A stretch of 64,000 nt of DNA from Sapria himalayana. Taxonomy: Eukaryota; Streptophyta; Magnoliopsida; Malpighiales; Rafflesiaceae. Position 1 is the stretch's first letter, and each line of letters opens with the position of its first letter. The notes under the pieces are model-generated. The model was not told where the DNA came from and ran no database searches. It saw nothing but the letters and a program-made list of their open reading frames with translations. Positions 63,501 through 64,000 of the stretch are shown here, one piece after another. The DNA lies in assembly GCA_029783825.1 (NCBI GenBank), contig JAREIK010000385.1:3702501-3766500 (forward strand). The letters run 5' to 3'. The position numbers and the translations under genes were made by a program.

Positions 63501-64000
63501 ATCATCCTCTTGTTCTTGGCAGCGATGGCGAAACTTTTATTTCTGCGGATGATCTCCGAATAAATCTTTGGAACCTGGAAATTAGCAATCAAAGTTTTAA
63601 TATTGTTGATGTGAAACCTGCAAATATGGAAGATCTGACTGGTTGGTTTATTATTCTCTCTCCTATTATATCCCTGTGAAAGCTTCTGCAAATTTCCTGT
63701 CTGATAAAGTTTTAATATTGCTGATGTCTTGCTGATAAAGTACGGATCAAGGAATAGTATGGGACTTGGTGTGAGCCACTAAGTCCCCATACTATGCCTT
63801 GGCCCATATGTGAGCCTTGAAGCCCCGTACTATCCTTTGACCCACGCATGAGCCCCGAGGCACCAGGGTCAGAGTAGGCAAGACTCTTATTTCAACCACA
63901 TGATAGCAGTTCTGCATTTTAAAATGGAATTTATCTTTCTGCTGATATAAAGCTACTGTGCTTTGCAGAGGTCATCACATCAGCAGAATTCCACCCCAGC
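10031..64000 (+). CDS. Protein phosphatase 2A regulatory subunit B (B55/PR55), spliced, 3' end outside the window
   Basis: WD40-repeat regulatory subunit that binds the PP2A scaffold (A) and catalytic (C) subunits and selects phospho-Ser/Thr substrates in cytosol and nucleus. Join: 10031-10145, 52090-52190, 52302-52400, 53097-53216, 53374-53580, 63334-63425, 63523-63641, 63969-64000 and beyond. The joined frame is open throughout and gives 295 residues, against about 500 for the plant family. Recognised family blocks are [96 protein letters not shown] and [19 protein letters not shown]. All introns obey GT-AG and phases agree at every junction. An in-frame TGA at 10001-10003 makes the ATG at 10031 the first start available in that exon. 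Arabidopsis has two close paralogues (ATB alpha and beta); which one this corresponds to cannot be decided. The gene is unusual for introns of 41.9 and 9.8 kb. Confidence 0.96.
10150..11460. other. Start of intron 1, low-repeat segment
   Basis: Less AT-rich than the rest of the intron. It carries short internal repeats: CAGGACAATTAGG-type words near 10,460, 10,560 and 10,600, and CAGGATCTCATCCTGTT near 10,517 with a diverged copy near 10,933. No coding sequence recognised on either strand. It may be the original, pre-expansion intron. Confidence 0.4.
11460..13000. other. AT-rich intronic DNA, nothing recognised
   Basis: Homopolymer and TA-rich sequence with stops in every frame. No element family could be assigned. 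Confidence 0.45.
13008..13590. mobile_element. Possible hAT-family end fragment
   Basis: Starts TAGAGGTGCAAATG, close to the family end TAGAGGTGTCAAATG, and opens a GC-richer block with TGGGCCATG and GGCCTGACATG words like the subterminal regions of the better copies. No right end or target duplication found. Confidence 0.3.
13460..13571. repeat. 28-bp minisatellite, three clear units
   Basis: Units at 13,488-13,515, 13,516-13,543 and 13,544-13,571, each CTTG(C/A)TTGTGTTTGAT followed by (C/A)TAGCATGATGG, differing at one to two positions; a decayed unit precedes them. Confidence 0.9.
14050..14820 (+). mobile_element. Ty1/copia reverse transcriptase fragment, first copy
   Basis: A decayed catalytic region reads FVNDI (14,335-14,349), where functional copia RT has YVDD. 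The open stretch 14,488-14,757 matches the RT C-terminal part: MRYVIDIL, then [20 protein letters not shown] (copia: YRRLVGKLNYLTVTRPDIS), then CILRYKK (RVLRYLK). Stops and frameshifts interrupt the rest. It is followed by a short hAT-like fragment and by a second copy of the same region. Confidence 0.65.
14829..14915. mobile_element. Very short hAT-family end-to-end remnant
   Basis: Begins TAGATGTGTCAAACCATGCC and ends near TTTGATACAAGTA, resembling both ends of the hAT family fused with almost nothing between. Lies inside the copia debris. No convincing target duplication. Confidence 0.3.
14980..15990 (+). mobile_element. Ty1/copia RT to RNase H remnant, second copy
   Basis: Contains the RT catalytic box YVDDII (15,092-15,109), the block KLRYFIG (near 15,190), an RNase H segment (near 15,600-15,720) and YCDNQ (15,760-15,774), followed by a decayed match to the VDIF-TK end region (near 15,895). 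Order and spacing fit the 3' half of copia pol. Many stops and frameshifts; no LTR recognised. The 5' part repeats 14,270-14,480, about 765 bases upstream. Confidence 0.65.
16347..16516 (+). mobile_element. tRNA-derived SINE (Au-type), decayed
   Basis: TTGGTGCAATGATAAATATA resembles an A-box region, GAGTTTGAAACTC a B-box region, and the tail ATCAAGATATTAATTTTTTA with CATGCTGAAATATG follows the layout of the copies at 22,964 and 54,611. Confidence 0.45.
16520..17486. other. AT-rich intronic DNA
   Basis: No element or gene recognised; short AT-rich frames only. Confidence 0.4.
18471..18660. repeat. 95-bp tandem duplication, each unit with a perfect palindrome
   Basis: Units 18,471-18,565 and 18,566-18,660 are nearly identical (one G/A-type difference near the unit end). 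Each contains ATTATAATGATTATA, TT, TATAATCATTATAAT: 15-bp arms around a 2-base centre. Lies inside the ancient hAT copy. Confidence 0.9.
18878..18910. repeat. (TA)n microsatellite
   Basis: Uninterrupted TA run of about 15 units. Confidence 0.9.
20968..22080 (+). mobile_element. Copia 3' pol remnant and unassigned AT-rich DNA
   Basis: A frame near 21,354 reads [13 protein letters not shown], resembling the NLADPLTK motif at the end of copia pol. The surrounding sequence to 22,080 is AT-rich with no further domain recognised. Confidence 0.35.
22080..22600 (-). mobile_element. Ty1/copia integrase fragment, antisense
   Basis: On the minus strand, from about 22,590 downwards, the frame reads LDLIYSHI, then [20 protein letters not shown] (copia integrase: the YF-TFIDDYSRY-WVYLL block) and [14 protein letters not shown]. 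After a frameshift it continues [17 protein letters not shown], matching TPQQNG-AER-NR-LLE-A. The D-x-D-x-E core is broken by substitutions and stops. Confidence 0.55.
22964..23127 (+). mobile_element. tRNA-derived SINE (Au-type), 5' part preserved
   Basis: GTGGTGCGATGATAAGCGTA matches a tRNA-like A box, CATGTTTGAGACTC a B box, then CTGTCGAAATATTAATCTTT and the tail TTGTATACTTGGTATGATC. It aligns along its whole length with 54,611-54,775. Confidence 0.55.
23327..23395. repeat. Short tandem repeat, about 30 bp x 2
   Basis: TTGTTGTTGTTCTAAGATAG with its flanking T run occurs twice in succession, and a third TTGTTGTTG follows. Confidence 0.85.
23570..25490 (+). mobile_element. RTE-like LINE, decayed endonuclease to reverse transcriptase
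   Basis: Collinear fragments of a plant RTE-type [18 protein letters not shown] (about 23,727) and [10 protein letters not shown] (about 23,840) from the endonuclease region; [10 protein letters not shown] (about 24,330); [16 protein letters not shown] (about 24,475); [19 protein letters not shown] (about 24,645-24,705); [20 protein letters not shown] (about 25,045-25,105); the RT catalytic box FIDDIIVID (25,120-25,146). A decayed YHVHDF block follows (about 25,225). Stops and frameshifts occur in every domain. It is cut on the right by the hAT copy at 25,506. Confidence 0.7.
26457..26480. repeat. (TA)n microsatellite
   Basis: Pure TA run of about 11-12 units within the ancient hAT copy. Confidence 0.85.
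27941..27971. repeat. CAGCCCG x 4 short tandem repeat
   Basis: Four perfect 7-bp units plus CAG, a GC-rich island in AT-rich DNA, located upstream of the transposase start of the ancient hAT copy. Confidence 0.95.
28986..30206. other. Unassigned intronic DNA between two hAT relics
   Basis: AT-rich to 29,560, then less AT-rich to about 30,000. No protein domain could be recognised in any frame; likely more retroelement debris. Confidence 0.35.
30990..31911. mobile_element. Non-autonomous hAT element nested in the older copy, 922 bp
   Basis: Ends TAGAGGTGTCAA (30,990-31,001) and TTGACATCTCTA (31,900-31,911). The host sequence on each side is continuous with the transposase C-terminal region of the older copy: GATATCTGGTCATAG...GTCATAGAAAAA on the left continues as TTTGATGCTATGCTAGATGC on the right, matching the undisturbed order in the 36.6-kb copy. 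Target duplication is degraded (TAGAAAAA / CAAAAAAG). The interior is GC-rich with repeated GGCACGGC/GGCATGAC words and no transposase. Confidence 0.75.
32783..33545. repeat. 382-bp tandem duplication inside transposase debris
   Basis: AAATTTAATTTCT at 32,783 recurs at 33,165. Both units share CTATACTATCAAATTAATTA-type, TATTAATAGTTATTTTATTA and CATATATGATAGGAT words in the same order. The duplicated part corresponds to the RNase H-like region of the transposase. Confidence 0.85.
34780..36010 (+). mobile_element. LINE-related debris with an internal tandem duplication
   Basis: Segments near 35,020-35,100 and 35,775-35,860 share AATGATGATTATT / AATGGTGATTATT, GTATGACATATTAAGAAAT-type and TCTTGAATAATCAACCAATC-type words with 23,955-24,040 of the RTE-like LINE. 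Two adjacent units (about 35,170-35,290 and 35,302-35,412) repeat AGGAATAATTGATTGTAAAA-type text with an offset of about 130 bases. No open domain remains. Confidence 0.45.
36449..36618. repeat. Tandem repeat of about 125 bp that received the twin hAT insertions
   Basis: Unit 1 starts TATAAAATTCTATCATAGAT (36,449) and runs through CCAATTAACTG and GATCTTTGAAAGATATTCCAAG. Unit 2 starts TATAAAATTTCATCATAGAT (about 36,572) and is broken after TAACCAAC by the element at 36,619. It resumes between and after the two elements: 40,032-40,060, then 43,597 onward (TCTAATTAACTGCAAGAGCT...GAAAGATATTTCAAG). A third unit may begin near 43,645. Confidence 0.75.
36619..40031 (-). mobile_element. hAT transposon, full length (3,413 bp), copy 1 of a twin pair
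   Basis: Terminal inverted repeats TAGAGGTGTCAA (36,619-36,630) and TTGACACCTCTA (40,020-40,031) are perfect. Target duplication TAACCAAC (36,611-36,618) / TGACCAAC (40,032-40,039) matches at seven of eight bases, the length hAT transposases make. Subterminal blocks (36,635-36,750 and 39,780-40,015) are very GC-rich with many GCACGGC words. It carries a degenerate transposase gene on the minus strand. Very similar over its whole length to copy 2. Confidence 0.93.
37162..39271 (-). pseudogene. hAT transposase (BED finger, RNase H-like, hAT dimerisation), broken
   Basis: Start ATG at 39,271-39,269, last stop at 37,162; about 700 codons, normal for plant hAT transposases of the RICESLEEPER/Ac type. 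In order: BED-finger region ([14 protein letters not shown], then [18 protein letters not shown]), the segment [20 protein letters not shown] and [17 protein letters not shown], the RNase H-like fold ([15 protein letters not shown]), and the C-terminal dimerisation block ([33 protein letters not shown]). At least four in-frame stops plus frameshifts make it non-functional. Three of the stops replace Trp codons that copy 2 keeps. Tail is rich in Asp. Confidence 0.88.
40061..43596 (-). mobile_element. hAT transposon, full length (3,536 bp), copy 2 of a twin pair
   Basis: Left end TAGAGGTGTCAA (40,061-40,072), right end TCGACACCTCTA (43,585-43,596). Target duplication TCTAATTA is perfect at eight of eight (40,053-40,060 and 43,597-43,604). 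Subterminal GC-rich blocks with GGCACGGC and CCCGGCCC words lie at 40,080-40,260 and 43,305-43,590. Same orientation as copy 1 and only 29 bp from it. Confidence 0.95.
40707..42837 (-). pseudogene. hAT transposase, least damaged copy, still broken
   Basis: ATG at 42,837-42,835, final stop at 40,707. Domains in order: BED finger ([29 protein letters not shown]), [20 protein letters not shown], the RNase H-like core ([56 protein letters not shown]), [20 protein letters not shown], an [19 protein letters not shown] block, and the hAT C-terminal dimerisation motif ([33 protein letters not shown]). Breaks: frameshift near 42,640, in-frame TGA near 42,272, frameshift near 41,800, and stops or shifts near 41,622, 41,370, 41,303-41,345 and 41,064. 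A run of eight Gly codons sits at about 41,244-41,268. Not able to make transposase as it stands. Confidence 0.9.
43605..44960. other. Intronic DNA after the twin elements
   Basis: AT-rich. The part 43,870-44,300 is related, in the same orientation, to 49,940-50,350 (shared TAATATTTGTAAGAATAT / TAATATTTGTGAGAATAT, AATAAAGAAAACATTATAAT / AATAAAGAAGTCTATAATGT). Element class not recognised. Confidence 0.4.
44960..45850. repeat. Tandem array, about 329-bp unit, two full units and part of a third
   Basis: Unit boundaries near 44,982, 45,311 and 45,638. Shared landmarks in order: GACTATTGAGGAGTTAGGAA-type start, TGATGTATCTTTTAG, ATGCTCACT, TTAGAGCTCATTAAAA, GATACTAGTATCC/AATACTCATATTC, CTAAGAGATCAAGTAGC/GTAAGAGATTATGTAGC, and AATGGGATAAATTGGCATCC. 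Units differ at perhaps a fifth of positions. No coding sense recognised. Confidence 0.8.
45850..47090. other. Intronic DNA, nothing recognised
   Basis: AT-rich; no element or gene assigned. Confidence 0.4.
47091..47425. repeat. 169-bp tandem duplication
   Basis: Units start at TGAATTAATGATTCTGC at 47,091 and 47,260. Both contain CCAAATTTATCAAT, TCATTGTGATTT, AAACCCTATA and CATCTTCAT/AATCTTCAT in the same order. Confidence 0.9.
47937..48860. mobile_element. hAT-family fragment, GC-rich, no transposase
   Basis: Begins TAGAGGTGACAAATGGGTCG, a clear family left end, followed by CACGACCC, GGCATAGCATGACACGAC and other subterminal-type words to about 48,840. The right end was not found and no target duplication is visible, so extent is approximate. 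It gives rise to several spurious open frames. Confidence 0.5.
48860..50840. other. Intronic DNA with a dispersed repeat and an (AC)n run
   Basis: AT-rich. Holds the relative of 43,870-44,300 at 49,940-50,350 and an (AC) run at 50,365-50,380. No coding sequence recognised. Confidence 0.4.
50841..51100. mobile_element. Probable hAT-family end debris
   Basis: GC-richer words (CAGGCGACTAGGCAT, CGGCTTGGGTTCGGC, TTGGGCCTGGGCC) like the subterminal blocks, and a possible terminal TTTGCGCCCCTAA at 50,940-50,953. No pair of ends could be matched. Confidence 0.3.
51340..51760 (+). mobile_element. Ty1/copia reverse transcriptase fragment just upstream of exon 2
   Basis: A frame near 51,340 reads [12 protein letters not shown], matching the RT catalytic box Y-VDDIIITGDD with YVDD decayed to HVDN. 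Decayed matches to the IKDLG-L-YFLG, SQ-Y-LD-L and KL-YLT blocks follow in order to about 51,740. Confidence 0.5.
52090..52190 (+). CDS. B55 exon 2 (residues 39-72)
   Basis: Encodes [20 protein letters not shown] and the rest of the first propeller blade. Its acceptor follows a long pyrimidine tract ending TTGCAG. The donor is AAG|GTTGTG, weaker than the plant consensus GTAAGT. It ends in phase 0. Confidence 0.95.
52302..52400 (+). CDS. B55 exon 3 (residues 73-105)
   Basis: Encodes [14 protein letters not shown] followed by the conserved [16 protein letters not shown]. Acceptor is GTATAG and donor is GAG|GTATGT. Across the exon 2/3 junction the linker is about two residues shorter than the KDxGGSRRDLE form that I recall in other plants, which may be natural variation in a loop. 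Confidence 0.95.
52785..52913 (+). mobile_element. Au-type SINE, 5' truncated, in intron 3
   Basis: Starts near a B-box-like CGGGTTTGATGC and continues GGAGGTAAGCCTGTCGAGAT, CCCCAGACCCCGCC, AGTGGGAGCCTTGTGCATTG and GATACGACC, closely matching the 3' half of the angiosperm Au SINE (CCCAGACCCCGC...GTGGGAGC-TTGTGCAC-GGGTACG). Much better preserved than the other copies in the window. Confidence 0.75.
53097..53216 (+). CDS. B55 exon 4 (residues 106-145)
   Basis: Encodes the highly conserved [20 protein letters not shown] and [16 protein letters not shown], a WD40 blade ending in a canonical W-K. Acceptor TGACAG, donor AAG|GTAGGT, phase 0 at both ends. Confidence 0.96.
53374..53580 (+). CDS. B55 exon 5 (residues 146-214)
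   Basis: Begins [13 protein letters not shown], then a Ser/Asn-rich low-complexity linker (about residues 160-190), and ends with the plant-typical FPPGG and SLRLP motifs. The linker is the part of plant B55 proteins that varies most. The donor CAG|GTTGTT is weak and opens a 9.8-kb intron. Reading straight through it stays open for 150 more bases, so intron retention would add about 50 unrelated residues before a stop. Confidence 0.93.
53903..54273. mobile_element. MITE, Harbinger/Tourist-like, in intron 5
   Basis: Left end TTA-GGTGGCGTTTTTTATTTC; right part TTAAGTAAAAAAAAAAATAAATGC followed by a C run and CTTTA. The internal words TTAAGTACCATTAAGTATTAAG and the A-rich end mirror the MITE at 4,274-4,590. 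The C run blurs the right boundary. Confidence 0.45.
54516..54546. repeat. (TA)n microsatellite
   Basis: Uninterrupted TA run of about 14 units. Confidence 0.9.
54611..54775 (+). mobile_element. tRNA-derived SINE (Au-type), decayed
   Basis: TTGATGCAATGAAAAATACTC is A-box-like, GTTTTGAGTTTAAGAC B-box-like, then GGCCAAGCTGTCGAGATATT, AATCTTTCACAGATC, TAAGTGTGAGCCTTGTATTT. It aligns with 22,964-23,127. Confidence 0.55.
54965..55195 (-). repeat. Dispersed repeat, arm 1 of an intron-5 inverted pair
   Basis: Its reverse complement aligns with 62,460-62,640: ACAATAAAAAATTTACCAAC, ATTAATTAACATAGAAAAAA, TTCACGATTCGATTCTCGAT and CTCGATTTAGCAACTATG are matched by close words there in the same order. 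Confidence 0.8.
55280..55520 (-). mobile_element. hAT transposase fragment
   Basis: Plus-strand words CTAACTAAATGAAAAAATTATCATTTCC and TTGCATCGATCTTCATACTTG match the antisense of the transposase block encoding QLAREKR and the preceding Asp-rich loop in the 36.6-kb copy (CTAGCTGAATGAAAAAATTA...AAGGTATCAAT). No ends found. Confidence 0.45.
55520..56650. other. Intronic DNA, CA-rich from 56,180 to 56,500
   Basis: No element recognised. The stretch 56,270-56,500 is rich in CAC/ACA words and yields spurious open frames on the + strand. Confidence 0.4.
56659..58443 (-). mobile_element. Ancient, internally deleted hAT element with a nested insertion
   Basis: A possible left end TTGGAGGTTCGGTAAATG and a right end CTTGACATATCTA (58,431-58,443) enclose GC-rich subterminal blocks (56,690-56,830; 58,205-58,440). 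Between them, plus-strand sequence at 57,090-57,430 and 57,905-58,200 is the antisense of the transposase C-terminal half (for example ATTTTGATGTTATGCTAGATATC, GTTAATTGAATAGAAAAATCATCA). The N-terminal half is missing: the sequence passes from the KYLKYW region straight into the right subterminal block near 58,205. Confidence 0.6.
57434..57901. mobile_element. Non-autonomous hAT element, 468 bp, nested in the older relic
   Basis: Ends TAGATGTGTCAAATGGG (57,434) and TTTGTCACATCTA (57,889-57,901). Target duplication GATACTAC (57,426-57,433) / GTTACTAC (57,902-57,909), seven of eight. Flanks join up to the undisturbed transposase sequence of other copies. Interior is GC-rich with GGCACGAC and GTCGTGCC words forming spurious open frames. 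Confidence 0.85.
58444..59183. other. Intronic DNA, nothing recognised
   Basis: Contains an ACGCACACACACA run near 58,650 and ordinary-composition DNA from 58,740 to 59,180. No exon or element assigned. Confidence 0.4.
59192..59466. mobile_element. Non-autonomous hAT element, 275 bp, perfect target duplication
   Basis: Ends TAGAGGTGTCAA (59,192-59,203) and TTGACTCCTTTA (59,455-59,466). Target duplication CTTGCAAT is identical on both sides (59,184-59,191 and 59,467-59,474). Interior resembles fused subterminal blocks of the full-length copies. Confidence 0.9.
59661..60764. mobile_element. hAT-family element, 1,104 bp, itself carrying a nested element
   Basis: Left end TATTAGTGTCAAATGGG, right end TTTTACACATTTA. 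Target duplication GTTTTGAT is perfect (59,653-59,660 and 60,765-60,772). GC-rich throughout with GGCATGACATG and GGCACG words; no transposase. The part 60,102-60,656 is a second insertion. Confidence 0.8.
60102..60656. mobile_element. hAT-family element, 555 bp, nested
   Basis: Left end TTGAGGTGTCAATCGGG, right end TTGACACATTTA (60,645-60,656). Flanks TACTAGGC and TACCATGC agree at six of eight. Its interior contains three short near-repeats of CTAATTTTTTT-AAATTAGG near 60,330, 60,390 and 60,450. Confidence 0.65.
61490..62220. other. Intronic DNA with one isolated GC-rich patch
   Basis: Mostly AT-rich. The patch GGGGCTCTACTCGAGCGGGC followed by GCTTGCCCC (62,028-62,056) is a striking local GC island; its origin was not recognised. 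Confidence 0.35.
62391..62640 (+). repeat. Dispersed repeat, arm 2 of an intron-5 inverted pair, partly duplicated
   Basis: Matches the reverse complement of 54,965-55,195. The first part is tandemly repeated: AAATTATCAACTGTATGACT with TTAATTAACGTGG (62,396-62,435) recurs as AATTTATCAACTGTAG with TTAATTAACGTGG (62,494-62,535). Confidence 0.75.
62640..63333. other. Right end of intron 5
   Basis: Ordinary intronic DNA, less AT-rich near exon 6. No further exon or element recognised. Confidence 0.5.
63334..63425 (+). CDS. B55 exon 6 (residues 215-245, last codon split)
   Basis: Encodes [20 protein letters not shown] and [10 protein letters not shown], the start of the next propeller blade. Acceptor ATGTAG. 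It ends AACAG|GTGTTT, with the Ser codon completed by the first base of exon 7. The exon is too short to stand out by length and was placed by protein similarity and phase. Confidence 0.94.
63523..63641 (+). CDS. B55 exon 7 (residues 246-284 plus first base of the next codon)
   Basis: Encodes [20 protein letters not shown] and [19 protein letters not shown], one of the best conserved WD40 blades of the family. Acceptor GGCAG, donor ACTG|GTTGGT; the split Glu codon is completed in exon 8. Confidence 0.96.
63706..63727 (+). repeat. 22-bp copy of an exon 7 segment within intron 7
   Basis: AAAGTTTTAATATTGCTGATGT repeats exon 7 bases 63,591-63,612 with one difference (C for T). Confidence 0.8.
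63755..63900. repeat. Hairpin and diverged tandem units in intron 7
   Basis: TAGTATGGGACTT (63,755-63,767) and AAGTCCCCATACTA (63,781-63,794) are complementary apart from one extra base. Units of about 40 bp of the form TGTGAGCC-(C/T)-AAG(T/C)CCC(C/G)TACTAT follow at about 63,770 and 63,811, with a third partial unit near 63,850. Confidence 0.7.
63969..64000 (+). CDS. B55 exon 8, first 32 bases only
   Basis: After the acceptor TTGCAG the frame reads [11 protein letters not shown], the expected continuation of the family sequence. The exon is cut by the end of the window; the remaining 40 percent of the protein lies to the right. Confidence 0.93.

Noticed and set aside
1..64000. CRISPR arrays, operons, bacterial-type regulatory sites
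   Set aside because: Composition, introns and transposon content show a plant nuclear genome; the tandem repeats seen lack CRISPR spacing.
1..64000. tRNA, rRNA, plastid or mitochondrial insertions, or integrated pararetrovirus sequence
   Set aside because: No cloverleaf with a proper B box, no rRNA or organelle gene words and no pararetrovirus domain were noticed; the B-box-like words found belong to SINEs. A database search could still find short organelle fragments.

Overview
The window looks like nuclear DNA of a flowering plant. It is very AT-rich, full of decayed plant retrotransposons and hAT DNA transposons, and holds one spliced gene whose protein is almost invariant in plants: the B (B55/PR55) regulatory subunit of protein phosphatase 2A, on the + strand. 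Eight coding exons are visible and cover about the first 295 of roughly 500 residues; the gene runs off the right edge. The species cannot be named from the sequence. A genome with very long, transposon-filled introns fits best. LAYOUT: 1-9,600 is intergenic: direct and inverted copies of an unrecognised repeat, a probable solo Copia LTR, a Ty3/gypsy reverse transcriptase fragment and a long GA tract. 9,600-10,030 is the promoter/leader region with short upstream ORFs. Exon 1 is 10,031-10,145. Intron 1 (10,146-52,089, 41.9 kb) is almost entirely mobile-element debris. Exons 2-5 cluster at 52,090-53,580. Intron 5 (53,581-63,333, 9.8 kb) is a second transposon-filled intron. Exons 6, 7 and the start of 8 lie at 63,334-64,000. 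MOBILE ELEMENTS: The dominant theme is one hAT family with terminal inverted repeats close to TAGAGGTGTCAA, GC-rich subterminal blocks and 8-bp target duplications. Two well-preserved full-length copies (36,619-40,031 and 40,061-43,596) lie 29 bp apart inside one unit of an older tandem repeat. At least four much older full-length-scale copies, one further transposase fragment and several short non-autonomous copies are also present, some nested in others. Other elements: Ty1/copia polymerase fragments (14.0-16.0, 21.3, 22.1-22.6, 51.3-51.8 kb), an RTE-like LINE (23.6-25.5 kb, with related debris at 34.8-36.0 kb), tRNA-derived SINEs (16.35, 22.96, 52.79, 54.61 kb), and two Harbinger/Tourist-like MITEs. 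Nearly all the GC-rich open frames in the window are ends of hAT elements, not genes. No new multi-gene system was found. The points most worth a second look are the 42-kb intron in an essential gene, the twin hAT insertions with their target duplications and nested relatives, the deamination-like stop codons in the transposase, and the intronic inverted repeats.
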